This document shows positions 1-10,551 of a stretch of 64,000 nucleotides of DNA, piece by piece; positions within the stretch are counted from its first letter, which is position 1, and the number at the start of each line of letters is the position of its first letter. The stretch spans positions 30,552,610-30,616,609 of the forward strand of contig NC_030382.2 of NCBI RefSeq assembly GCF_001625215.2, written 5' to 3'. The position numbers were made by a program, and so were the translations under genes. A model generated the notes under the pieces. The model had not been told where the DNA came from. It saw only the letters and a list, made by a program, of their open reading frames with translations, and made no database searches. This DNA is from Daucus carota subsp. sativus. Its lineage: Eukaryota > Streptophyta > Magnoliopsida > Apiales > Apiaceae.

Positions 1-1291
1 GTTACAAGAAATGTTGGTTACTGACTCAACGCTCATCCAATTTCAACAAGAACCGTCGAAATAGTGAACCGATGAAGCACTGAAGTTTTTAGAAAAAGTA
101 CCCGATGTAGATGTCATGAGGAAATAAATGAAGACTCGTCAGGATCCCTAAAGTTGAGACTACAAAGACATTTTCCAGAAAGGAGAATGAAGACAGAAGT
201 GCTGAAATATTGAACCGACGAAACAAGGGGCTCAATTAAGTGCCTCGTCACTACATCACTTCATTAGCTCATCAAGCATCCTTCAAATGGCAAGCAAAGC
301 CTTACAATGGTTCATTCCAAGTCTTAGAGCGTCCTTAAAATGGTTTAGCTATCCATCACTTCGATTCATCAGCTCCTACGGCTTCCTTAAAGAATACAAT
401 CAGATATCGTGTATTAAACAAGAAGAAGAAGTGCTGAGCCATGGAACCAATGAAGCGTGAAGGCCTTAAAAAAGCACAAAACACAACCTTCAAGAGGCTC
501 AACAATCAGTCTCCACACTCCATTGGCTCTTAAAGCATACAACAGTCATGAATCTCGATTGAGAATCCAAAACAAAAATATATCTCGATGGGAATTCGAA
601 AAATATGAATCCCAAGTGGGAATCCAAAACAAACATATATCCCGATGGGAATAATAAAATCATGAATCCCGATGGGAATCCAAAAATAGGACTCCTAAAT
701 GAGAATCTAAAATAAACACATATCCCGATAGGAATCCGAAAATCATGAATCCTTATTGGAGTCCAAACAAATTAAACTTGATGGGAATCCAAAAAACTCA
801 CATAAAATCTCATGAATCTGACATGGAAAACGAGGCGTTGAGCCGGGGACTGAGAAAGCACTAATATGTGGAACCGACTAACCGAGAAAGCGCTGAAGCC
901 CTTTAAAAAAGTACCAGACATAACCACCAAGAGGTTCAACAGTCCATCTTCGTGCTTCATCAGCTCTACGAGTATAAGAAAAATTGAATCCCCATGGGAA
1001 TCCAAAAGAAAACGAATCACAATTTGAATCCAGAGAAATAAATCCCTATGGGAATCCGAGAGATATGAACCCAATTAAGTGGCTCTTTAAGCGTCCCTAA
1101 AAATATCAAAACGTAATAAAACGACTCAATTATCCACCTCTTTGCTTTACTAGCTCTTTGAGCGCCCCTAAAAATTTCTGGACACAATATCAAAATGACT
1201 CATAATTTGCCTATACACTTCTTCGGTGCATGAATCCTAAAGCTTCCACAGCCTCAAGGCTTCCACTATCTCAAGGTATGAACCCCAAAGC
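1..1291 (+). pseudogene. Decayed LTR-retrotransposon interior (flank of nested insertions)
   Basis: No open reading frame of meaningful length survives here. The segment is interrupted by the hAT MITE at 1300-2029 and continues to about 2361, where the young LTR element is inserted; the same host sequence resumes at 8675 and leads into a recognisable gypsy integrase tail at 9755-10205. I therefore infer that the stretch is part of the same old plus-strand Ty3/gypsy element, although no protein domain can be read in this part. Phrases such as 'accgatgaagc' and 'gctgaag' recur with variation, as in old repetitive DNA. Confidence 0.4.
541..1075. repeat. Degenerate short-motif repeat around GATGGGAATCC
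   Basis: The motif GATGGGAATCC or a near variant (GTGGGAATCC, GATAGGAATCC, CATGGGAATCC) recurs at least eight times between about 583 and 1060, often preceded by 'atgaatccc' and followed by 'aaaa'. Spacing is irregular, roughly 25 to 60 bases, with one long gap (about 800-990). It looks like a decayed tandem array. The small ORFs that overlap it (457-654, 772-1074) are just translations of the repeat. Confidence 0.5.
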
Positions 1292-2037
1292 TTCCACAAT
1301 AGGGATGGCAAAATAATCCGATCCGACGGATATCCGATCCGAAACCCGAATTTTCGGATATACCGAACCCGATTTTTTGGATTTGGATTTGGATTTGATT
1401 TTTGTACCCGAAATTTTTTGGATTTGGATATGGATATAACCTCTACCGATCTGAAACCCGATCCGAAACCCGAAACCCTATCCGAACCCGATCCGAACCC
1501 GAAACCCGGAAAAACCCGAATATTATATATATATAATATAGTAATTTAATATGAATGTGTGTGTGTGTGTGTATAACATATGTCATTTAATTTTTTTTGA
1601 TGAATGTAATTTAATAATCTCAATATAAATAGATTAGATTAAAGGAATAAGAGATTCTATTTAAGACAAATACTTCATTAATAATATATTGTATAAAATA
1701 TATTGTATATTGGTAATAATGAAAATTAATGTGGTTTAAGTTTATATTATTCTAATTTAAACAAATAGAATCCCATCCAATAATCCTAATTTTGAAAAAA
1801 ATTACTTAATTATCATAGTTTAGACATGTTTATAATTTTTTATTTTTAAATATCTTTTAAGATATCCGGTTGAAACTCGAATCCGATCCGAAACCCGAAA
1901 AAACCCGACGGATTGGATTTGGATTTTACATTTTAATATCCAAACCCGAACCCGATCCGACCCGAAATATAACGGATTGGATATGGATTTCAAGAAACCC
2001 GACCTGATCCGACCCGATTGCCATCCCTATTCCACAA
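1292..2037. mobile_element. hAT-type MITE with 8-bp TSD
   Basis: The element proper is 1300-2029 (730 bp). Its ends are the inverted repeats TAGGGATGGCAA (1300-1311) and TTGCCATCCCTA (2018-2029). It is flanked by an exact 8-bp target duplication, TTCCACAA, at 1292-1299 and 2030-2037. Subterminal regions are packed with CCCGAACCCGATCC-like repeats in both orientations, and the centre is AT-rich with a short GT run near 1558. An 8-bp TSD and short TIRs with subterminal repeats are typical of non-autonomous hAT elements. It encodes nothing; the ORF that starts at 1977 runs out of the element end. Confidence 0.9.
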
Positions 2038-2366
2038 CCTCAAAAGATATAACCCAAGACTTCGTCGCCTCATTCACCTCAACGGACCAATATGTCCCAA
2101 CGTATTTTCGTAAGATCCCGGAAGGGGATATAGTAAATTCAAGACTTACAACAACGGTTAAACGCCATCAACAAAATTGTCAACTAAATGTTATTAAATT
2201 CTCCCATGAAATTTATCTAGAAAGTTATTGGACATAGTTTCAGGAAAAATGGCTCAACAACTTTAAACGGGTCTCAAGTATCACGCATCAAGGCTTCATC
2301 TGCCCAAACGCATTATCACCAAAGAAGGTTCTCCGAGTTAGGCTCACAGCCCCTCTACTACACACG

Positions 2367-3651
2367 TGATGTGTTATTTTATAACTAACCGCAAGCGCAC
2401 GGTGTCTGTTGTAGTGCAGACTAGCAAATGCGGGTCGTATCCTCAAGGAGACAGATGCTATCAATTTTTATTCAGTTATATTCAATTGTTTCCAGATCAA
2501 ATGATTATAAGAAAATATTTTAACTAACTAAATTAACACTAATTAAATAGACACTAAAATAATATGTTAAAAATCCAGGGCAATCAGGTCCACCATGCTT
2601 AGACAATGACTGGCTCTAAGCTAAAGCAATTAAAGCGGTCATGAAACTAGAGTTTGTTAATCTCTCTCAAGTATCAACACTCTCGAAACATGCTTACAGA
2701 AATAATCACTTTTAGTAATTCAATTAATCGGGTAATTAAAGCAATGTTAATCTCTCTCGAGTATTAACGCTTTCATAAATCCAATGATGCTCTCGCACTC
2801 AAATTCAAATATGCTAATCGTATGTGTGCCTCTAGTAGTATATCTCTCGATCATACTCCTATTCGCAAAGAATCAATTCATGATATCGGCCGATTACACA
2901 AATCAATATTAAAACATATCAATTAGAATTACCACAACAAATCAAGTCACTGTAAAATCATGCCAATATCATAGTGCAAACATGGCTTCCCCTTAAACCC
3001 TAGAACACACTACTCGATACTAATTAAACAAGTAAAACAATTAGGACAATAAAGAGACATAATAAACTAATAAGAGAAGAGAAGAAAACTATAGATTAAA
3101 ACCTTTAACCTCCATTGTTGTCACATCCATGGAAGTCATAGTTCCTCCATAAGTCTCTAACCCTAATTCTAATCCAATATTGTACAATGATAAAACTAAT
3201 CCTATATCTAATAATAAAAAGTCTTTTAATGTTTAAAACTAATATATAAATAAAACTCCAAAACCAAGTAGGATTTAGTCTCAAAATTCGTAGCTTTCTG
3301 TTCTATCCAGTTTTCGGGCTTTTCCAGTTGGATTTGGCTTCTTGGGCTGTCTTTGAATGAAAGAAAATTTCTCAAGCTTCGCGTGGGCTGTAAGAACGTC
3401 CAAATCTGACATCCGAAACTCAAGATATGGCCCAAACAGTGTAGAAATCGGGTTGAACCCAATAAATCCGAATTTCCTTAGAATTTAGCTACAAAATAGC
3501 TATTTTAGCTTCAAATCCTTCTCAACTTGGAATTCTTTATTCCCTACAATAAAACATGAAAATATATTAAATAAATATCCAAATCAGTGCAAAATATAAT
3601 AAGATATGAGAATAAAATCATATAAAATATATATAAAAATATATTCTATCA
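2367..3651 (-). repeat. 3' LTR of the young retrotransposon
   Basis: This 1285-bp LTR reads tgatgtgtt...ttctatca on the plus strand, that is TG...CA on the element's own strand. By eye it differs from its partner at only three substitutions (near 2815, 3357 and 3371) and one 5-bp indel near 3221, so the insertion is recent. The adjacent purine-rich tract on the minus strand (complement of 3652-3667, AGTGTGGGGATGTT) marks this as the 3' LTR. Confidence 0.93.
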
Positions 3652-5823
3652 AACATCCCCACACTAAGCTTTTGCACGTCCTCGGGCAAATAAGCGAAAT
3701 AAAATCTAAGTCCTAACTAACTAACACCACTTTCGTAGATGACACGATTGCATTGAGCGTATGCAACAAGCCGTTAAACCCCTAGGCAGCCCTAGTAGGA
3801 CGAGTGTTGTCTCGTGAGGGTTTATAGTGAATATACCCACAAAATCCATTATTTTCTACCAAGTCTTAAACATGCAACTAATATGAATGCAAACTAAATG
3901 AATATGTCTAAAAACAAATCATGAAAGCATCAACCTCGTCAATATATATCCTCAGAATATGCAACAATCAAGGCATTCATCTATCTCACACATTAGTCAA
4001 GCAACTCTTCCACTGCAAGTACGGAGTGCATCGTGTGTGCTCAGTATGCTCTCTAATGAAACATAACAGAGACCAACAAACTTCAACAGAGTCTTAACCA
4101 TGAGTCGTTAATCAGAATAATGCTTAAACACTTCGTTGCATTAGAGTCAACTACAGCTTAGGGTCGCAAGGGATTAATTTCTATGCCTCTCTTATTTATT
4201 TCACTTTTTTTTTTCGATTTTTTTTTCATGCTCAGTCTAAGGTCGGGACACTTCTCAGGGTAAGTGAGTTATGACCACCATAAGACTTTGCTAGCTCATT
4301 TTTTTTTCTATTTTTTTTTTAAGTCAAGTAATTCTCCAGTAACCAAGGGTTGTGAAAAGTCACCAAGAAAATTTATTTCTAGTACAATTGCACTTAATAC
4401 CAGCACAAGTACATGGATCGTCCTTTTCACATGACATATTATCACCCATTAATCTCAAAGGAGTACTCGATACTTTATTTTTTTAATATTCTATTTTTTT
4501 TCATTTTTTTAGAAAGGCATAAACATCCTAAAGCTCCCCTAAAATTAAGATTTATATACTCTAAGCTCAAAAGAGAATAGTCAAAATTCTACACTCGACT
4601 CATAGATAAAACTCAAGAATTAAGTTAGTCTAAGTCTCGTCTCTAGAACATTTTATAGTGTATTTAAAATTTCCGCACAAACAATTTCCAAGCATGCAAG
4701 ACATCACATATGATCAAAACTACTAGCCAAGAAATTATGCAAATAAACTCATCATGAGAAATTAACTCGGTATTATATACTTTCATGAATTATGCAACCT
4801 AAAAGAAATAAAAAAAATACTAAAAAAATGCATACAAAATTTAGCAGCTACATGCTCTAATTTAAATGCAACTAACATGAATTTCCTAAATTTAAGACAT
4901 GGCAATATACAATTTTTTTTCTAATTTTTCTATTTTTTTTTTTTGAATTTTATAATATATAATTTTTTTTTATTTTTTAGTCATTGAGGAACCATCCCCA
5001 CACTAACGTGGTTCATTGTCCTCAATGAACAAATATGACACATATATAATATAATAAGATAATATTAGTTAAAAAAAATAAAGAAAACTCCCCTGATAAT
5101 GCGGTTGTTAATTGGCTCTGGACTTCAAATTCTTTATTAATAGAATGATGCTACATTTTAACAATTGCAGCAGTTGCCTCAATGGTGGGATGGTAGCACA
5201 TGGAGTCTAGTCTACAGAAGTCCAAAGTTCAATTCTCAGCTCCATCAATTATTTTTGCTAAACCCAGCAAGTGGCTAAGTGGACTGCGGCTGGACTGGAT
5301 CAGGTGGATGGGTTCCACTGCGGGCCTGACATATCATGAATAGGCTGGGCATGAAAATGGGATATCAAGATGAGCCCATAAACGGAAGTCTGGACAGGAC
5401 TGGCAGAGAATGAGCGCTCTGGACAGAAGTTATTGCACCGCCGGTTGAGAGTATGCACGCCCGTGCAAGATCTGCTATTTGTCTTGTGCGCTGGAAAAAC
5501 GGAAGCTCTGCACCGTCAATCTGGAAAAAGCGAACGGCGGTTTACGGCTTCACCTGCTATATTTTTTTCACACATTTTCCTTTTTTTTTGGAAAAACACT
5601 TTTTTCAGAATTTAAATAAAACACTGAGTGTCTTAAATAAATTATTTTCTCAGCTACCAATTACCTGAAACACTTCATAAAAATTTATCAAGGCATCTCG
5701 TGGGAGTAAAAAATGAAAATAAAAATTCTAAACTCCTAAAACAAAAATACAAAAATATATTATATGATAAATTAAGTAAGAGAGACCTTGGGTTGCCTCC
5801 CAAGAAGCGCTCTTTTAGAGTCA
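3652..5823 (-). other. Non-coding 3' interior of the retrotransposon
   Basis: No credible ORF is present on either strand. The region holds several poly-T/poly-A tracts (about 4200-4320, 4470-4510, 4910-4975), a GC-richer patch at 5270-5540 and, just past the gag stop on the minus strand, the phrase GCTTCTTGGGAGGCAACCC (complement of about 5790-5808), which I recall as common near the ends of Athila/Tat-like coding regions. In an autonomous relative, pol would be expected in this position; here it has been replaced or lost. Confidence 0.7.
5165..5255 (+). repeat. tRNA-like (A-box/B-box) module inside the retrotransposon
   Basis: The stretch contains an A-box-like segment (about 5185-5200, tgggatggtagca) and, about 30 bases later, a B-box-like segment (about 5223-5235, aaagttcaattct), the spacing seen in tRNA genes and tRNA-derived SINE heads. 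It lacks a clear acceptor stem and I cannot see a poly-A tail or target duplication. It may be a fossil SINE head captured by the retrotransposon, or chance similarity. Confidence 0.3.
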
Positions 5824-7236
5824 TTAGCTTGACTTCTTCAAATCACGTCCAAATAAACGTGGAGTATCCACTACTTCGAACAAAATCTCGCCGCCACTAA
5901 TAATATCATGAATATAATTAGTTGTTTTGATCCTGCAAAAATTCTCCAAACAAGCATTATTAAATTTAATTGTCACATTAAAAAATAATAATTGAGCAAG
6001 AGACTTCAAAATTTTGGAGAAATTTGTGACAAAACAACGATAAAATTCAAAGCCAGAAAAATAAACTCCCTGAATATTCACAGGAGGTGGAGGCTCAGGT
6101 GGCGGCTTTTCGAAACTCCTCACTTTCTCAGGAGCTAGTTGAATTTCTTGGCTTCTCACATCAATGAGTAAGGGATCAATATCACTTTCCCCATCTTCCG
6201 AGAATTGAAGTACAATAGCCTTTTGGAATAGATCACCCACCAAATTTTGAGAAAGATTTCCTAGAACAATTCTTGACATCTCTTCAACCTTGAAACATGT
6301 ACTCTCATGTACAAGAGTAGAGGTTGGAGTAAAAGCAAATTTATCATTATCAAACCATTGATCCACTTTAATCATGTCATCCATCCGAGTAGGCAATAGT
6401 ATTTCAGGCACATATGTTGGAATAGACACAAGAACCAATTTTGCATTGCTTTCCTCGCTAACCCCATCATCAAGCACGTGGTCTACAACAACATCATCAA
6501 TTTCATCATAAATGACACGATCCTCCTCTTTATCAGTAGACACATCATCAACACAGATCGAGAAATTATCACACTCTTCATCACTTGCAAGTATAACAGT
6601 ATTTATGCCCATCTCTAGTTGAATAGATGGAGAGGGTGAGGGGGATTCGGTTTGCCATGTAGTGGAAGAACTAGCCAACTGTGCAATTTGAACCTCCATC
6701 ATTAGATTTTGAGTTTTTAGCTCATTGATCTCCTGCATCACTTCTTTCAACATCTCGTTAGTTTTTTGAGCTTCCATAGCCACATCAGTTAGAGAAAATT
6801 GTGGCTCTTCCGGTGGAGAATATTGATATTGTTGCAGTGGCTCATACTGCTCTTCATAATATTGTTGTTGAAACTGCGGTTGATCATGATATGAAAAATT
6901 CTGAAAACCATTGTCCGTGTAAGAGAAACTTGGTTGACCCATCCATTCTTGATCACAAGAATTAGAATACTGGTTGTACTCATATTCTTCACGATAATCA
7001 TTCATCGGTCCCAATTGAGCATTCTGAGAATTGAAGACATTGTACGAGCATTCATAAGCATAATGACCCTGAACACCACAAACTTGACAAAAGTTGTAAG
7101 TTTTCGGGGCAACTTGTGACATCTCATTAATACTCATCGGACGCATAGTAGGCTCTGTAGCATTCAGTGAGGCATTTCCACGAGTATATGCCTCGATCAG
7201 GGAAGATAGATGTGCAAAGTTATCAGCTCCCTCCAT
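5824..7236 (-). CDS. Gag-like protein with CCHC zinc knuckle (non-autonomous LTR element)
   Basis: The reading frame is open from 7344, but I choose the ATG at 7236 (MEGADNFAHL...), giving 470 aa, because the upstream 36 codons are hydrophobic leader-like translation next to the primer site. Near residue 50 the motif CQVCGVQGHYAYEC matches CX2CX4HX4C exactly, the gag zinc knuckle that packages RNA. It is followed by a Q/Y-rich segment, a short coiled-coil-like stretch (TNEMLKEVMQEINELK), an acidic middle (DEECDNFS..., DEIDDVV) and a proline run (PPPEPPPPV) near residue 380. No protease motif follows. Relative to normal gypsy gag the large N-terminal capsid part is missing: the knuckle sits almost at the N terminus. 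Just before the ATG the minus strand has a T-rich run ending in CAG, which could be a splice acceptor; this is speculative. Confidence 0.75.
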   Translation of the reverse strand: MEGADNFAHLSSLIEAYTRGNASLNATEPTMRPMSINEMSQVAPKTYNFCQVCGVQGHYAYECSYNVFNSQNAQLGPMNDYREEYEYNQYSNSCDQEWMGQPSFSYTDNGFQNFSYHDQPQFQQQYYEEQYEPLQQYQYSPPEEPQFSLTDVAMEAQKTNEMLKEVMQEINELKTQNLMMEVQIAQLASSSTTWQTESPSPSPSIQLEMGINTVILASDEECDNFSICVDDVSTDKEEDRVIYDEIDDVVVDHVLDDGVSEESNAKLVLVSIPTYVPEILLPTRMDDMIKVDQWFDNDKFAFTPTSTLVHESTCFKVEEMSRIVLGNLSQNLVGDLFQKAIVLQFSEDGESDIDPLLIDVRSQEIQLAPEKVRSFEKPPPEPPPPVNIQGVYFSGFEFYRCFVTNFSKILKSLAQLLFFNVTIKFNNACLENFCRIKTTNYIHDIISGGEILFEVVDTPRLFGRDLKKSS

Positions 7237-7365
7237 TGTAAACCTGAAAGAAAAAAACACAAGCCAAGAAAACACAGTAAAATCCGCCTCAATCGGAACA
7301 AGGGTTCCAACGAGGCAAAGGAAACAATCTAGATAACCAAACAAAACTAATAGAAACTAGCCGTC

Positions 7366-7383
7366 TCCCCGGCAGCGGCGCCA
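7366..7383 (-). promoter_or_regulatory. Primer binding site, tRNA-Asp type
   Basis: On the minus strand, six bases inside the LTR, the sequence is TGGCGCCGCTGCCGGGGA. Plant tRNA-Asp ends would pair with TGGCGCCGTTGCCGGGGA, so 17 of 18 positions fit. This site primes minus-strand DNA synthesis and establishes the element's orientation. Confidence 0.85.
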
Positions 7384-7389
7384 AAAACT

Positions 7390-8669
7390 TGATGTGTTAT
7401 TTTATAACTAACCGCAAGCGCACGGTGTCTGTTGTAGTGCAGACTAGCAAATGCGGGTCGTATCCTCAAGGAGACAGATGCTATCAATTTTTATTCAGTT
7501 ATATTCAATTGTTTCCAGATCAAATGATTATAAGAAAATATTTTAACTAACTAAATTAACACTAATTAAATAGACACTAAAATAATATGTTAAAAATCCA
7601 GGGCAATCAGGTCCACCATGCTTAGACAATGACTGGCTCTAAGCTAAAGCAATTAAAGCGGTCATGAAACTAGAGTTTGTTAATCTCTCTCAAGTATCAA
7701 CACTCTCGAAACATGCTTACAGAAATAATCACTTTTAGTAATTCAATTAATCGGGTAATTAAAGCAATGTTAATCTCTCTCGAGTATTAACGCTTTCATA
7801 AATCCAATGATGCTCTCGCACTCAAATTCAAATATGTTAATCGTATGTGTGCCTCTAGTAGTATATCTCTCGATCATACTCCTATTCGCAAAGAATCAAT
7901 TCATGATATCGGCCGATTACACAAATCAATATTAAAACATATCAATTAGAATTACCACAACAAATCAAGTCACTGTAAAATCATGCCAATATCATAGTGC
8001 AAACATGGCTTCCCCTTAAACCCTAGAACACACTACTCGATACTAATTAAACAAGTAAAACAATTAGGACAATAAAGAGACATAATAAACTAATAAGAGA
8101 AGAGAAGAAAACTATAGATTAAAACCTTTAACCTCCATTGTTGTCACATCCATGGAAGTCATAGTTCCTCCATAAGTCTCTAACCCTAATTCTAATCCAA
8201 TATTGTACAATGATAAAACTAATCCTATATCTAATAATAAAAAGTAATGTTTAAAACTAATATATAAATAAAACTCCAAAACCAAGTAGGATTTAGTCTC
8301 AAAATTCGTAGCTTTCTGTTCTATCCAGTTTTCGGGCTTTTCCAGTTGGATTTGGCTTCTTGGGCTGTCTTTGAATTAAAGAAAATTTCCCAAGCTTCGC
8401 GTGGGCTGTAAGAACGTCCAAATCTGACATCCGAAACTCAAGATATGGCCCAAACAGTGTAGAAATCGGGTTGAACCCAATAAATCCGAATTTCCTTAGA
8501 ATTTAGCTACAAAATAGCTATTTTAGCTTCAAATCCTTCTCAACTTGGAATTCTTTATTCCCTACAATAAAACATGAAAATATATTAAATAAATATCCAA
8601 ATCAGTGCAAAATATAATAAGATATGAGAATAAAATCATATAAAATATATATAAAAATATATTCTATCA
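7390..8669 (-). repeat. 5' LTR of the young retrotransposon
   Basis: This 1280-bp LTR is almost identical to 2367-3651 and lies next to the primer binding site, so it is the 5' LTR and should contain the promoter on the minus strand. The length difference from its partner is a single 5-bp indel near 8247. Confidence 0.93.
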
Positions 8670-8674
8670 ACACG

Positions 8675-10205
8675 ACACTTTCTTCTTTTTGCCATCGGGC
8701 TCCTTCAACAATTATCACAATCAGATTGACTTCAGTTATCAGGTTTAAAGTCTTTAAAGAGGAAAATGACTCTTTGTTCACAAGAATCGCATGAACCTTC
8801 ACTGCAGCTCCCTAGTCCTCGACTTCACTGGTTCTATCGCCTCACCAGTCTGGTGCAGATTCCCTTGCAAGCCAACAGTTCTCGCCCCAACGGTCACCAT
8901 TAACCTCACTACCTCATGTACCCCTTACAAAATTTTGAAGCAAACAAAGTTTGAACGTAAAATATCCAAGGCCTCTGAAAAAGTCTATATGGCACTCTCC
9001 AAGAAAGCTTCAATGAAGCGTCATCTTCGTCAGAATGATCAAAAGACCGAGACCATCACCTCAGGTGGATACGACCTCATAACCTCAACACCTCGACGGG
9101 GTCGGCAAGTTCTATGCTCCATCAAGGGATACATAAAAAATTTCGCAAGAATCCAATCACACGCCTTCATAAACAAGATGCCGTTCGGAGCCCACGAATA
9201 CAATGCCTTCAAAGACTAGCAACGTATAAACTCCACGGAAAGATCCTCATAAAATCTCCAAAGTTATTCTCTATGATACTTTTCGTTTCACTTGTCTCCA
9301 TTGAACATTGCATCACAACGGTACAAAAATATAGTCATGTGACATGGTGTTAACATCAATACCTCGAATGGAATCCACATGTCCCATTGGAAATCCATGA
9401 AGCAATCTACCCAAAAAGGCCCTAGAGGTTGAAACCACTAAAGAACTTTGAACTCATACATGATGTACCAATACACAGAATAACTACGACAATGGAAATC
9501 ACTACTCTAAAAAAAACCATTTTGGTCTTCCACCATAACGCCTCAATATGTTGCTACTTTAACAGACTATGCACTATCCTTATGATCTGGGAAGACCTCA
9601 ACACACAACAGGCTTCTAAAGTCAAACTCTTCCAGCTGATACTTAACCACCCAACTAGCCCATCATTTTTTCACTCGTAAGAGGTAATACATATCAAAGA
9701 AGCCCAATAGTTCTTCATCACAAAAGCCAATCGTAGGCACACATCTCCGCGAACATGCTGGGAATTTTCAATATGGAGTTCAGTCAAGAGACTCCATTCC
9801 AAATGGCATACAGGACAAAATTCGTCCTCCCAATAGAAATTAGTTTGCAGTCCCCGAGAATGGAGAATTTCACACCAGAGTCCTCGGAAGAAGGAAACCA
9901 TTTGAATGTTGATTTAGTAGATGAGGTGCGGGAGTCAGCAAGCCTCAAGGTGGCGCAGTACCATCAAAAGGTGGCATAGTACTATGACGCCAAGGTCAAG
10001 CCCAGATACTTTCAAGTAAACGACAATGTTCTCAGAGAGGCATCAACTTCAATGCCTGAAAAGATCTCCAAACTATCAGCTCCCTGGGAGGGACCTTACA
10101 AAGTCTCCAAGGTGGTGAGGCCGAGCACCTATCGCCTTTGTCACCTCGACGGGTCGCCAGTCCCCCACACCTAGAACGCAGTCCACCTCAAAAAATACTA
10201 TCAGT
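8675..10205 (+). pseudogene. Ty3/gypsy pol remnant: RNase H trace and integrase C-terminus
   Basis: From 9755 the plus strand reads a typical integrase C-terminal part: ETPFQMAYRTKFVLPIEI (compare TPF-LVYGTEAVLPVEI in Tat-lineage elements), then after a stop near 9977 YYDAKVKPRYFQVNDNVL and WEGPYKVSKVVRPSTYRL, ending about 10190 with NAVHLKKYY. An upstream trace near 9540 (YVATLTDYAL) resembles the RNase H start 'VLTDYPL'. Stops and frameshifts break it throughout (for example the stop inside PHT*NAVHLKKYY), so it is dead. It is the older element into which the young retrotransposon jumped. The antisense gene at 10552-12196 lies just downstream, where a 3' accessory region would be. Confidence 0.75.
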
Positions 10206-10551
10206 AGTAACACCATCATATATCAACCTACAATTATGAAACAAGTTTATATGCAAAACTCCCACTTTACTTTTATTTATACTTCCAAATTTCCAACACA
10301 GCTACTAATAATGCAAGAAACAAAGATCTAAAAAAAGGAGCAACTCAAGAACAAGAGCCAGAATTACTTTCAAAACCAGCATAATATAACAAGCATACAC
10401 CAAACACTAGTTACTCCCACAAGCGGGACAAAAGAGAATCAGAATTCAACAAACACAGAAAAAAAAGTTTGAAGCAACAGAGTCAACAGATCATCTCAAA
10501 GTGCTTACAACGCTCTTAGGGGCATTCCCCAGCGACAAAAGGTAAAACTAG

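Larger units (their letters stand above)
2362..8674 (-). mobile_element. Young full-length LTR retrotransposon lacking pol (TSD ACACG)
   Basis: Two long direct repeats (2367-3651 and 7390-8669) flank a 3.74-kb interior, and exact 5-bp duplications ACACG lie at 2362-2366 and 8670-8674. The LTRs start TG and end CA on the minus strand. The primer site beside the LTR at 7390 and the purine-rich tract beside the LTR at 3651 show that the element reads on the minus strand. The only long ORF is gag-like (5824-7236); no protease, reverse transcriptase, RNase H or integrase is visible, so it must move with enzymes supplied in trans. The tRNA-Asp-type primer site and the zinc-knuckle gag suggest a gypsy relative (Athila/Tat side); the lineage is inferred. 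It inserted into an older gypsy copy. Confidence 0.93.

Noticed and set aside
541..1075. Possible CRISPR-like array
   Set aside because: Repeats are not identical, spacing is irregular and the context is plant nuclear retrotransposon DNA.
5433..5668. Overlapping small ORFs in the retrotransposon
   Set aside because: Two overlapping plus-strand frames against the direction of the element, no motif.
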